This document shows, one piece after another, positions 22,980 to 32,815 of a DNA stretch of 64,000 nt (position 1 is the first letter of the stretch; every line of letters begins with the position of its first letter). The notes below the pieces were generated by a model that was given only the letters and a program-made list of their open reading frames with translations, made no database searches and was not told the origin of the DNA. Made by a program: the position numbers and the translations under genes. The stretch comes from Mantis religiosa (taxonomy: Eukaryota; Arthropoda; Insecta; Mantodea; Mantidae): positions 153,716,006 to 153,780,005 of the forward strand of contig CM060955.1 of the NCBI GenBank assembly GCA_030765055.1, read 5' to 3'.

Positions 22980-23757
22980 GTTGGAGAACCCCTATGAAGC
23001 GGCGGTAATAACTGCACAGCCCCAGGAAACTGCGCAACTCTTTCTTATTCTTTGGGCGAGGCCAATCTCTCACAGCCTGTGTCTTCTCCGGGTCTGTGGC
23101 CACTCCGGTTGCTGAGACTATGTTGCCCAAGTAGTTCACTTCCTTGCGGAAGAGCTGGCACTTCTTCGCGTTCAGCTTCAAGTTGGTCGCCTGCAGTCCC
23201 TGTAGCACCTTACTCAGATTCTCAAGGTGATCTTCAAAAGTCTTCCCGATGATGATGTCGTCCAGGTATAGCAGGCAGGCATCGTAGGTTAGCCCTCTCA
23301 TCGCTGACTCCATGAGGCGCTGGAAGGTAGCTGGTGCGTTGCAGAGGCCGAAGGGCATAACAGTGAACTGCCAGATCCCTTGGCCCATCGAGAATGCGGT
23401 CTTTTCCTTGTCTCTCGGGTCTAGAGCTACCTGCCGGTAGCCCGACTTCAGGTCCAGGGTCGAGAAGCACGGTGCAAAAGCTAGCGTGTCCAGGGTGTCG
23501 TCAATCCGGGGTAAGGGAAAAAAGTCCTTCTGGGTGACAGCGTTCAGCTTTCTGTAGTCTACGCAGAAGCGCAGCTCGCCGTTCTTCTTCGTCACCAAGA
23601 CTACAGGGGAACACCAAGGGCTGTCAGACTCTTCAATCAACCCCCTGGATCTCATGTCTTCCAGCATGTCTCGTACCGCCCCTTGTTTCGCCAGCGGAAC
23701 GCGTCTATGTGGTTGCCGAATAGGCAGGGCATCCCCGGTGTCGATGCGCTGAGGCAC
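22980..23757 (-). pseudogene. pol: Gypsy pol: reverse transcriptase
   Basis: Copies element RNA into DNA. The frame read from 23757 contains the expected blocks in order: RGLIEESDSPWCSPVVLV, FCVDYRKLN, FSTLDLKSGYRQV (first catalytic Asp), MPFGLCNAPATFQRLM, the active site YLDDIII and LGLCSYYRRFI. The YxDD motif is intact (YLDD). After YYRRFI the frame shifts and the remaining residues to 22762 are out of register. Upstream, IDTGDALPIRQPHRRVP is the usual lead-in of this group. The linker between protease and RT (23919-24179) is in another frame. Confidence 0.9.
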
Positions 23758-23918
23758 TTTGTCCGTGAGGCCGTAGTCACTATCGCCTCGGCTGAAGACG
23801 CGCTGGTATCTGCTCAGCAGTTGTCGAACTTTCTCCAGTTGTTATGCGGCCAGGTGGTCGGCCGCCCTCTCCAGTAAGACTTCTAATGGGGCCCTAAGTG
23901 TTGCGTCGGCACCGGCTC

Positions 23919-24718
23919 CTACGTATTGTTAATTGCGGTTACGCTTACCACGGGCTCGCACGTTCCCAAATCCGTCCTGGCCTGAACGTCGTGATCGGTG
24001 TCCGCTGGATTTAGCAGTCTCACTGGCACCTCTTCTGGGCACGGCAGCAATGCCCTGGCTACACAGAGTCCGCGTACAGGCGTCTTCTGGTCCAGCATCA
24101 TGGTGCTGGTTCTCTGGCCTTCCAGTCGCGCCGTCACCACTCCCTCGCTCCTCGCTGGGACAACCACGTCTTCGTCCAAGACGACCCTGCTAATTCCAAG
24201 GCACTCTTCTGGTTGACGGAGTATAACCTCTTATCCGTTGAGCCGCAGGAACTTCTTGCCGACGTCGACCGTCGCCTCTTAGCTCCTGAGGGTATCCAGT
24301 CCCAGAATCACCTCCTCAGCCACCTTCGCGACGAACACCCACAGACGCACGGCACTCCGTCCCAAGGTCAGCTCCAGAAGGGACTTCTTCTCCACAGGCA
24401 AGGTGTCGCCCGATGCCGTGACAAGCTGGTGTGGTCGGCTCGGCTTCCTTGTCGGCAAACCTTCGCCACGTCTGGTCTGATGATGGTCACGGCCGCCCTG
24501 TTGTCCACCAGCACGCGGCACGGCTTTCCTCTTACCCAACCGTCCGCGATGAGACTGTCATCCATACGCCGGCTGACGGCGCGCAGTGTCACTCGAGGGG
24601 ATGGTGGTGATGGCGCCGACGTATCTCTCTCCACGACGGCCCTTACTCGTTTTTCGGCTGCTCTTCCTGGTGTGGGCATTCTCTCTGCACGTGTCCGGGC
24701 TGTCCACAACCCCAACAC
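23919..24718 (-). pseudogene. pol: Gypsy pol: aspartic protease and linker
   Basis: The frame at 24718-24368 overlaps the end of gag by about 75 bases, as expected if pol is reached by ribosomal frameshifting. It contains the protease active-site region as VLVDNRAAVTIIRPDV, where DTG would be expected; the catalytic Asp stays but the next two residues are changed. The rest of the protease (LVTASGDTLPVEKKSLLEL ... EEVILGLDTL) is in another frame at 24539-24279, and a linker (VVVPARSEGVVTARLEG ... VPVRLLNPAD) in a third at 24179-23919. The protease should be inactive. Confidence 0.75.
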
Positions 24719-25809
24719 AGGCCACTAGGTGTTCGCCGACGTCTCTCAGCTGGTCTTCTGTCTCCGGCGTAGCGGACACTCCTCGTTCTCGACGTCGGGA
24801 TAGATGCTACCTTGGCAGCCTCCATCCTTAATGCCGCTGTCAGCGCCTCGTGGATGGTTTTATAATCACCGAGCATTAGGCGGTGACGAATCTCCGTGTC
24901 CCGTACCCCGACGACAAAATTGTAGGCGGCTTCCCGGGATACGAACTCCAGTGGCAGGTCAACCAAGGCCTTGCTAGCCAGCTGCTCAATCACTATGGCG
25001 AACTCCTGCAGCGTCTCCCCCGGCTGCTGTGACCCTGCCTTTAGTTGGCTGCGGCACGCTGTGGCTAAGCGGTGGTTCCCGAAACGATTCTCCAGGGCTT
25101 CCCAGTTGTCCTTAGGCGCCGCCGTTGTCTTCACCACGTTTAGGACATCCGCGGCCCGTCCCTGGAGGCTGGCTATTAGCTGTGAGGCCTCCTCCTCCGG
25201 TGACCATCTGTTGTGCTTGGCCACTGTGTCGAACTGGCGGCGGAAGACCTCCAATGTTGACGCGCCGTCATATTTCGGCGGTTTGACGCGCGCAGATATG
25301 TCGCGTCCCGGCGCGTCGGCCTTCAAATCCTTCAGTTTCCTGCCGACGACGTCCTCTACTACGGCGTTCAGGGACTTGACGCTGCTGTCGGCCTTTCCCT
25401 CCAGGTCGTCAACGCGGCTCGCCAGGTCCTCGACGCGCTCGTCCACTTGGCACATCCGTTTGCACAGATCCTTCACGTTATCCCTCACGCCGGCCAACTG
25501 TTCTTCAAACTTCACGGCAAGGACCTTGTTTGCCACGTTCATCTCCGTGGCCAAGCTGTCGTTCGCTGCTCTCATTTCTGTTGTCAGTTCGGCCATATTT
25601 GCGGTCATTGTCGTGGACAAGTTGTTGTTTGCCGCTTCTGTTTTTGTTGTTAACTCGTTCATCTTTGCTAAAAGCATTTCCAATGCCGATTCCAATGCCG
25701 TAATGTTCGGTGATGTTATCGTCCCGCTTCCCGACACCAGTTGTGACTTTGGTGGGTTCGTAAAATTAAAAAGTTCAATTACACCACTCAAAATGTTCTT
25801 TATTTCCAC
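24643..25809 (-). CDS. gag: Gypsy gag, open frame
   Basis: Structural protein that packages element RNA. The frame is 388 codons and uninterrupted. Residues about 35-150 are rich in heptad-like hydrophobic spacing with repeated LTTEM/LATEM-type stretches, suggesting a coiled coil. The middle (ARVKPPKYDG, FRRQFDTVA, GETLQEFAI) matches the retrotransposon gag core. The C-terminus carries one CX2CX4HX4C zinc knuckle (CWGCGQPGHVQREC) for nucleic-acid binding. The ATG used here lies inside the 5' LTR, so translation probably starts at a later Met, for example MLLAKMNELTT near residue 45. It is the only intact frame of the element. Confidence 0.8.
   Translation of the reverse strand: MEIKNILSGVIELFNFTNPPKSQLVSGSGTITSPNITALESALEMLLAKMNELTTKTEAANNNLSTTMTANMAELTTEMRAANDSLATEMNVANKVLAVKFEEQLAGVRDNVKDLCKRMCQVDERVEDLASRVDDLEGKADSSVKSLNAVVEDVVGRKLKDLKADAPGRDISARVKPPKYDGASTLEVFRRQFDTVAKHNRWSPEEEASQLIASLQGRAADVLNVVKTTAAPKDNWEALENRFGNHRLATACRSQLKAGSQQPGETLQEFAIVIEQLASKALVDLPLEFVSREAAYNFVVGVRDTEIRHRLMLGDYKTIHEALTAALRMEAAKVASIPTSRTRSVRYAGDRRPAERRRRTPSGLCWGCGQPGHVQRECPHQEEQPKNE
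25722..25739 (-). other. Primer-binding site, probably tRNA-Leu type
   Basis: Two bases after the LTR end (GTCACA) the minus strand reads TGGTGTCGGGAAGCGGGA. The LTR at 46956 has the same arrangement with TGGTGTCAGGATTGGGAA. A TGGTGTC start is typical of primer sites complementary to a tRNA-Leu 3' end; the assignment is inferred from memory of such sites. Confidence 0.5.
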
Positions 25810-26112
25810 AATATATCACAATTACAATTTAATGTACACAATTACAATCTTGCCAGTTAGTCTTTACCCGTACACTTAGCGCGACTACACGTCTGCCCGC
25901 CGCGACCCGCTCAACTCAACTGTCGCCTCGCTTGTATCGAACGGCCCAAAGCCTCTCGAATCTTCCGTTATGGAGGGGGAAAACATTCTCGAACCTTCGT
26001 GTCACTTCCAGCGGCAGGAGCAGGGCTAAACGAAGACCCCGCCATCCCTACGTCTCCCCTCCCGCCGCCAACCTTCATTTATTGCTCGGCATCGCGGGCT
26101 TGTCGTTTGGGT
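25742..26112 (-). mobile_element. Candidate 5' LTR of the gypsy element
   Basis: Ends with AACCCACCAAAGTCACA before the primer-binding site, with 'aataaa' about 70 bases before the end. Similarity to the 3' LTR is visible at both ends and in blocks between (TGGCGG, GGAAGTGA, GACAGTTGAG). This LTR is longer, and its outer start cannot be placed better than between about 26050 and 26112, where host repeat resumes. Confidence 0.5.
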
Positions 26113-27394
26113 ACTACTTCCACAACCTCTAAAAACATAGGGGTGCTCTTGCACGTATTTGCTTGCAGGTGGGTGTCAGGAATGTATGTTGGTCATACTG
26201 TCTTACTTTATTTACAATTCCAATAATAGGCTTACTGAAAACAGTGGTTCAGTTCAAGTTGCACTGTTATGGTTGATGGTATCACCACGTCTTTTTTATC
26301 CACTAACATAAATTCTGTGAGCAGCTTAATCAGTTACCGTTTCTCTAGAACCCTGGAGGAAGAAGTGCAAAACAAGCAACAGTGTAGGCTAACTCCAGAA
26401 CTAGGTATAAATCAGTGTGGAAAAGGAGGGAGAAATAATTCCTACACCAGACGTTTTAACCCCAAAGTGTATGAGCATAAGTGGGTATGTGGATGTCAAG
26501 AAAGAAATGCTCTGTTCTACTTTCCATGTCTGCTATTCGGAAACAATGATGTTTGGAGCACAACGGGAGTGACATATTTAGGTCACCTAACTGTGCGTAT
26601 TAGTAAGCATAAACAAAACGTAAAGCATTTAAAAATGTACTAGATTTAAGTGCATTAGACAAAATAAACATTGCGACACAGTTAAGTCATGCATATCAGG
26701 AGGCAAGACTGAAACATAACCAGCAAGTTAAAAAAAAAAGACATGTGCTATCGCATATAAATGATTGTATTTTGTTGTGAATGGAGCAGAGCATTGCCTC
26801 TAAGATGAAGGATTTTAACACCAGAGCGATTAAGAAGTTCTGCAATAGAAAGGAGCGTCGCGTAGACTTCATACTTCGACATTAAGTAAGACCGTAACCT
26901 TGTAGCACACTCCTAATTTTATGCACCAGCCGCCACTGTGTATAGCTGCTTTTCATTAGTTCATTGTCACTTCATAATATGTCTCTTTTATTGCACTGTC
27001 TTAATAAATCCTTAAAGTGAGGTGAGTTCAAAAAACTTCTTCAGGGGTAGCGAATGAATTAAAATAAATAATTAAAAGGCTACAAACCAAAATGAATTTT
27101 GTAAATATTATAAAACATATTAAAAATGAGAATATAATGCACAATGAAGAAATCAGAAATAAAAGAATTTAATGAAAACCTAGGCTTTATTCAAATAAAA
27201 GCTTACCGGCAGCAGGCTATGAACCTTCCAGAGCGTCAATAAACAGATAAAGAAGAAGAAGGAGAGGTGGACCTAATGTAAGTTTTATAACAAGTCTAGT
27301 TAACAGGTGTAGTAAGATTTTGTGTATCTCTAACCATTTCCGAGTTGTGCCAAGTGATGCCGAACGTGGCCATTCCCTGTAAATTACACATATG
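26113..27394 (+). repeat. 1.28-kb direct repeat, right copy flanking the gypsy element
   Basis: Matches 19613-20892 from 'acttccac' to 'taaattacacatat'. Here the sequence continues naturally into 'gtactccg', as in the copies at 39165 and 56145, whereas the left copy is cut by the gypsy LTR at that point. Confidence 0.8.
26330..26885 (+). pseudogene. hAT-like TTF-zinc-finger fragment, second copy
   Basis: The frame to 26643 has LTPELGINQCGKGGRNN, RRFNPKVYEHKWVCGCQE, LFYFPCLLFG, TGVTYLGH and ISKH, the N-terminal TTF finger of hAT-like proteins. It is lost at KHLKMY, where a short deletion against the sister copies shifts the frame. Downstream pieces (LDKINIATQLSHAYQEARLK and the NTRAIKKFCNRK-like tail) continue to 26885. 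No catalytic domain. It is the best preserved copy around the finger. Same structure as 19820-20382 and 55080-55637. Confidence 0.7.
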
Positions 27395-27701
27395 TACTCC
27401 GTTTGCCATACAAATATCTTAAACATGTAATATATGAATCAAAAACATAAAACCTATTTTTCCAGATTCAAAATTTCCAGAAACGTTTCCAGTGAAGTGG
27501 AATTTTGCTATTGCGAGGTGTCCTTAAAAAGTTTTCCTGTGTTATGTTTTAAGAAACTGATATATCTCACTTTAGTATTTACCCGAATTTACAGATTTAA
27601 TTTCTGCAAAACAAAAGCTACTTCCCTTTTAGGTTCAGGAGATCACAAAATATATATTTCCATTTCAATTCTGACATTTACTTTTTGCCTAGAATGCTAT
27701 A
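27395..27701 (+). repeat. Spacer after the hAT-like block
   Basis: Matches 39175-39502 and 56155-56484 ('tacaaatatcttaaac', 'gaaaacataa'-type and 'cctctacctact' edges). The plus-strand frame at 27434-27733 is not open in the other copies. Confidence 0.65.
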
Positions 27702-27930
27702 TCCCCTCTACCTACTATACATGTGACACTTAACACTAAAAAGGGATCGCCAAAAGGAAAACCGGTACAAGACTGCAGTTCAAATGTCCCTCGTGTTTCC
27801 CGAGTAGCTGTGACTACAGCGACACACATCAGAAGTCTTATGTAACACGAAGTACACATAGGGTGTGATAGATGTCGCGCAAATTGTATTTGCTATGTAT
27901 ATATCAATTTGTGTTAGCTATTAGGAATAT
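27702..27930 (+). repeat. Core repeat copy 8
   Basis: Core with intact dyad GCTGTGACTACAGC at 27807-27820, followed by 100 bases of core-distal repeat leading into Y. Confidence 0.8.
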
Positions 27931-30031
27931 TTTAAATAAAAGCTTCAGCAGGTCTATACATTTTCTGGTGTGCAGTAATTTCTAAATGTGAATGACAGTA
28001 AATAACAGGAAGATCTTATACAAAAATCAATTTATGCCAACAGGAAGCATTGTATTTTCGAATTAAAGATTCCTAAATTCTGTATAAGTTTCAGAAATTC
28101 AACCACTAATTCATATTGTTCATTCCTATAATGTGTTACTTTTATTAACAGTGGCATGTTGTAAATATACCGTAGGTACCTCGTTCTGATAAAAGGGATA
28201 CTAAAACGTTCCCGTTGCTCAACTGGATACAAAAGAGCTGTATTCATTTACGACAATCTTTGACGCTTTTGGCTATAAGCATTCGTGGCATTACAGTCAT
28301 CCTAGGTGTTCCTTTATGAAATTTACAGTTCAAAACATCTTGTTCCAGGTGTAAGTGGTACTGAACAATCTCATGATTGTTCGGAAATTCCTATTCATTG
28401 AAAACTTTGTAACATTTTATTAAATCACTGCTAAAGCGGCAGTACCTGCCTTTTAAGACCGTGATGTACTTCAGTATTCTCAGCCCTGTTTAGAAATTTC
28501 ATTGCACTTTTGAACAAGGTGCTTGAAAAGGCCGTAGAATTTTTCATGTTTAGATGCCATAAAATAATCCCAAATAACAGGCATTTAAACAAAAGCTAGT
28601 CTTCATTTAAATAAACATTAAGCATACCAGACGCTTACATAAGATGCTACCTTTAACAGAGTCTATAAAGAACTAAAGAAGAAATCGACGTAGACCTTGA
28701 GCTATAGTCAAATACTTCAGTGCCGATCGCTACCTGTAACCTGGAAATTTTGTTTACTTTGTGTGGCCTATACATGAAAAATAATCATAACCTCTAATTT
28801 AATATTAAATATTGATAAATTCAAACAAATAACAAGGAATATCCAATAATCGGTTCACACCACAAAAATAAAAATACACTTGACAAACTGTTTATTATAA
28901 CACGATTTACATTTTCTCCGATCTGTTACACTTTATTAGTTATATAAATGACAGAACAAAATAAAGGGCAACTCAGTGGTCTACCGCGGAACATATGAGT
29001 CAGTTGGAGAAGTTAATATCCGATCGGCATGTTGGTCATAGTAGCTCAGTGGTTTACGGCTACCGCAGGTAGAGCGGCACATCTGTGGTTCAAATCCCGG
29101 CTATAGCACTGGATATTTTCCGTCTGGCTCTACTCAGTCAAAGCTGCAGCTTTGTTGTATACAAAAAAACAATAGAGATCACCAAGAAATATTGTGCTTT
29201 TAGAAATCAGCAGTCCGCGAAATCCTTTATAAGATACAAGAATTCAGCGTTTGATGTGTGTCCATGCAAATCTGGTCCTTCAGCTCAAATTATTTGTGAA
29301 TTACTATAGGTACCACCTCGTTACCATAAAAATTAATTTAGTATTTTAAATTATATGATACTTATTTAATATATTCATATAAGCCTTCTTTGTGTAATAA
29401 TTACTAACTGTAGTAACTATTCGGTTTCTTTGTTATTAATATAAGGATCAATTAACACATATCTCTAAAACTACAATATGGGACAGCCCTTTGTACAGTA
29501 GTAAGGGAGTTAATGAGACCTTAAAATTATCTTATCGATCTTTCTCTCACTTTATACATATTTCTAGATACACATATATCTTGGAGATCCACCAATTTAC
29601 AGTAATTAGGGTAAGTAGTAAGGCAAGTCCAAAATTTTATGCTTTATTTATTTACGTCCTGCAACAGTAAGCCTATCTGACGATGACACGAGTGAAATAA
29701 TACTCCAGTACGCCGAGATAATGTGAACCTAACGTCTTTGAGAAGCGATATTAAAATCTGTCTTGGCAAAATTAAAATATCCATTCTCTTGGCACTTCAC
29801 AAATTCTTCGCTCAGTCCGCTTAGGGTGAGTTTGCTTCGATTTGACAGCCACAATATATACCTATATGGATCTGCTCTTACGCATTCAACATTTTCGAAA
29901 AAGTTTCTAATTAAGGGACATTGTCTTATTTCGAATTTTTTTTAGCTCCAGGTGATACCAAAATATATACATATTTATACTGCAATCATGACATTTAATT
30001 TTTTAGTGGAGTGCAATTTCTTCTCTACCTA
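27931..30031 (+). repeat. Macro-repeat block Y, start of cycle 2
   Basis: Collinear with 7960-9687 and the two later Y blocks. Here Y follows the post-hAT core directly, without block U seen in cycles 2 and 3. No gene; the frames at 28032-28247, 29085-29309 and 29763-29945 are not conserved. Confidence 0.75.
29036..29140 (+). mobile_element. tRNA-derived SINE1, copy in block Y, cycle 2
   Basis: 'tagctcagtgg' (A box) and 'ggttcaaatcccgg' (B box) with body 'ccgtctggctctac'. It sits at the same place as 8715. The first acceptor arm has decayed (GTCATAG against CTATAGC). Confidence 0.7.
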
Positions 30032-30040
30032 TATATATAT

Positions 30041-30056
30041 GTGTGTGTGTGTTTGT

Positions 30057-30117
<61 letters not shown>
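30041..30117. repeat. (GT)n microsatellite / LINE tail
   Basis: Nearly pure GT run with two T interruptions near the left end. It is the (CA)n tail of the minus-strand LINE or was seeded by it; the uninterrupted core repeats elsewhere have no GT run here. Confidence 0.9.
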
Positions 30118-30118
<1 letters not shown>

Positions 30119-30423
30119 CCTAACTACTAATGATAAAAGGTGAGAAGTAAGGAAGACATTGGAGTGGCTTGTTGGGATTCCGCAGTGAGCACTCCCGTTA
30201 TTAGAGGTGATAGTGCAGAGCCGGCCGTCTATAACGGCGAGCGGGTAAAGGATAAGTCCAAGGGGCCGAACATGACCAGAAGGCCCTGAGCGACGCCTGG
30301 GGAGTAGAGGTGAAAGTGAGGAATGGTATTCAAGGTGGAAGTAATCTTTATTAATAATTGAATTTTATGTATTGGAGGGCATAATCTCCGGCAGTTACAG
30401 CCGGGAGGGGGTCGATGAGGCCA

Positions 30424-32145
30424 TCAGGTGTGTGGTTGTGGACGTGGCGGTGTGCGTATGTTGGTGTTCTGGGCGTCGTAGTCTGCTAGTCTTTGTTCGG
30501 CGTAGTTCAGATCGTGGAGTCTAGTGTGGAGGCTATTGACCATTAGGGTCATCAGCGAGTGGAGCTCGTCGAGTCTGCTGTTGACGATGGATAAGTCCGT
30601 GGGTTGGCAGGGTGATGAGTCGGAGAGTTGTGTCTCCACTCGGTGCATCTTGCGTTGTATTGATGCCATAATGTCCTTGTGTTCGGTGACTAATTGCTCT
30701 GTTCGTTGCAACTGGGAGCTGATGGCCTTCGTCGTCTGTTGCAGTTGGTTGACATCGTCTGAGAGTTGGTCGAGTCGTTCAGGTAGTAGTCCGTCAGTGA
30801 GTGTGTCCTGGAGTGTGTCCTGGAGGCTGGTGAGGGCAGCGTGGATGGCGTCCTGTTGTTGGGCTGCTGAGGTGACGGCTTCCTCCAGGTTGCCCAGGCG
30901 TTGGTTGAGGTTCAGTACCTCTGAGTGGAGGTCCTGAACGTCTTCCGCTGGAGGCCGGTAGCTGGCGGCGGAGAAGGCGGCTGACAGGAGCTCCTCGAGG
31001 GTGTGGAGTCGGTTGGTTTCACCCTGCAGGTCCTCAAGGAGGCAACCAAGGGCTTGTTGCCATCCCAAAGGCAGGTTGGCGGCTACTCTCTGGGGTGGTG
31101 TGTCCTGCGTGGCTGCGCGTGGATATGCAGGGCACCGCACCTGTCCTGTGAAATGGCCGAGGCCGTCACAAGTGGCGCAGTACCTGCGGCGTCGACGGAG
31201 ATCGTGAGCTCTGCAGGTTGCAGTCGGAGTTGGAGAGCCACAGTAGTGGCAGCGTGGCGGCGCGATGCATGTGTCTGCGCTATGGCCATAGGCACAGCAG
31301 TTCCGGCACGGGATGTGTCGCTGCAGTCTGATGGCCTCCACCTTCAGGAGCTGTCCCAAGATGGGCAGACCTGAGGTCAAGGCGGCGTCGCGGTCCCGAG
31401 TATCTGTAAACTGCATGCGCACGCAGGTGGTTGGGCCTCGTCTTGACGAGATCCTTGTGGCGCTTGTGGCTGTGGGTCACTTCTGCGTTGCAGCGGTAAG
31501 GATATACCTTGCAGGGAGGTCCAGGGGTACTCCGATGACTACTGCGCAGTGTGTAATATTGCCACCTGTCGGCGGTTGAGTGGTGGTCGCAGCCGTTGGG
31601 GATAGGCTAGTCTGTGGTGTCTGTGAAGCTGCTTATGTTGCTGCTAGGTATAGCAGTGTAGTTTCCGGCGATACTGTGGTGGTGGCTGGACGTGTTGCAC
31701 TGGGGGACCCAGCTGTCTTGTTCGGCGGCGGTTGACTGGGCTCTTGGCGGGCGTCCGGCGTGGTGGGAGAAGCAGGCCGAGTGGCCCAGAATTTTTCCAT
31801 GCGTTCAGCGGGAGTCTCCCTCTCGACTGCCGTTCCCGACAGCGAGGCGGGAGACGGCGCTCGATTGCTGGCTGGCGAGAGCTGCGAGGAAGGCAGCTTC
31901 GTGCTGTTGCCTCCTGCAGTTAGGTGATGCGGCCAATGGCCGGTCTCCGGGCTGGCATCCGGCGCTTCGGGGGAAGTGGGCCTGGCTGCCCAGAACTTCC
32001 CCTGCGGTGCGGCGAGGGCCTCCCTCTCGACTGCCGGCAACGGCAGCGTGGCGGGAGTCGGCGCTTGAGAGCAGGCTGGCGGGAGCTGCGGTGCAGGCTT
32101 CGCTGCCTGGTTCTGTTTCCTGGATGATGCCTTCTTCTTTCCCAT
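30424..32145 (-). pseudogene. LINE ORF1 protein, two nonsense codons
   Basis: One frame of 574 codons from ATG at 32145 is interrupted by TAA (31635-31633) and TGA (31479-31477) without a shift. Residues 1-170 are Pro/Ala/Ser-rich and contain two related segments (AVEREALAA...KFWAARP and AVERETPAE...KFWATRP). A stretch like an RNA-recognition fold follows (VVIGVPLDLPA ... VRMQFTDTRDRDAAL). From about residue 280 there are three Cys/His knuckles: CRNCCAYGHSADTC, a CX2C-type second one, and CATCDGLGHFTGQVRC. A long coiled-coil-like region fills about residues 365-560 (LNQRLGNLEEAV, LDQLSDDVNQLQQT). It binds element RNA in the I/Jockey superfamily. The coiled coil placed after the knuckles is unusual. 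Confidence 0.75.
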
Positions 32146-32221
32146 GATGTCTTTCTCCCCGGAGTCTTCGGCGTGATGCTGCGTGATGCTTCCTCCTCGG
32201 AGTCTACGGCGCCGAGTCTCC

Positions 32222-32450
32222 TTCTCTACCTACTATATATATACTGCTTAATACTAAACGGAAAGCACCAGAAAGAAAACCGGTACAAATCTGCAGTTCA
32301 AGTAGTCCGCATGTTTCCTAAATAGCTGTGACTACAGCGACACACAGTGGAAGGCTCGTGCAACGCAAAGTACACGAACGAAGCAGTAGATGTCGCGCAA
32401 GTTGTAATTGATATAAGTATACCGATATGTCTTAGCTATTAAGATTATTT
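32222..32450 (+). repeat. Core repeat copy 9
   Basis: Core with intact dyad GCTGTGACTACAGC at 32325-32338. Its first 11 bases are the right-hand target duplication of the ORF1-only LINE. Confidence 0.8.
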
Positions 32451-32815
32451 TACAACACATTATAACATCGACTTTCCTTTCTAAGTTTAAACCACATCCT
32501 AAAGTGAACAATGGAAAATTGTAGCTATATTGCGCACATAAATCAATATAGACCGAAGGGAAGTATGGAATTTTGGAACAAAAGTCTCCTAAGCCTGTAT
32601 ATGTAGCCGAAATTTAACCGTTGATTTGCATTGTTTATTCCTATAAAGTTCCTTATGGGTAATAATTGGTTTTAATTACTGATTACGCTATAAATGTGCC
32701 GTCCATAATTCAATAACCTTGCTCTTTCCAAAAAGGATGCTCAACTTGGTACTAAAGAGCTGTGTCCATAATTCAATAACCTTGCTCTTTCCAAAAAAGA
32801 TGCTCAACTTGGTAC
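32451..32815 (+). repeat. Block Z, cycle 2, left of LINE A, with 63-bp units
   Basis: Matches 9900-10210 and 45080-45370. A 63-bp segment (cataattc ... gagctgtgtc) is present once in full (32703-32765) and a second time up to 'cttggtac' (32766-32815), where LINE A begins. Confidence 0.7.

Larger units (their letters stand above)
20893..26112 (-). mobile_element. Degenerate Ty3/gypsy LTR retrotransposon
   Basis: Read on the minus strand, the order is 5' LTR, primer-binding site, gag, protease, reverse transcriptase, RNase H, integrase, polypurine tract and 3' LTR, which defines the Ty3/gypsy group. The GC-rich coding part contrasts strongly with the AT-rich surroundings. It has no env-like frame after integrase; the integrase frame runs into the 3' LTR. 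It is private to cycle 1. No short target duplication is visible, because the two flanks come from different positions of the host repeat. At least two in-frame stops and several frame breaks in pol make it non-autonomous and probably old. Confidence 0.9.
30032..32221 (-). mobile_element. ORF1-only LINE with a (CA)n 3' end
   Basis: On the minus strand it has a short 5' leader, a long ORF1 (32145-30424), about 300 bases of 3' UTR containing AATAAA, and a (CA)n tail. It is flanked by TTCTCTACCTA at 30021-30031 and 32222-32232, an 11-bp target duplication in the middle of a core repeat. There is no trace of endonuclease or RT between ORF1 and the tail, so it needs enzymes supplied in trans. The insertion is private to cycle 2. 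Confidence 0.75.

Noticed and set aside
24971..25879. 302-codon plus-strand open frame
   Set aside because: Antisense shadow of the GC-rich gag frame; it has no recognisable domain.
29952..30143. Plus-strand open frame with a long Cys-Val repeat
   Set aside because: It is only the translation of the GT microsatellite and adjoining host repeat.
31003..32147. Several plus-strand frames of 60-150 codons
   Set aside because: Antisense shadows of the minus-strand LINE ORF1, caused by its GC-rich codon use.
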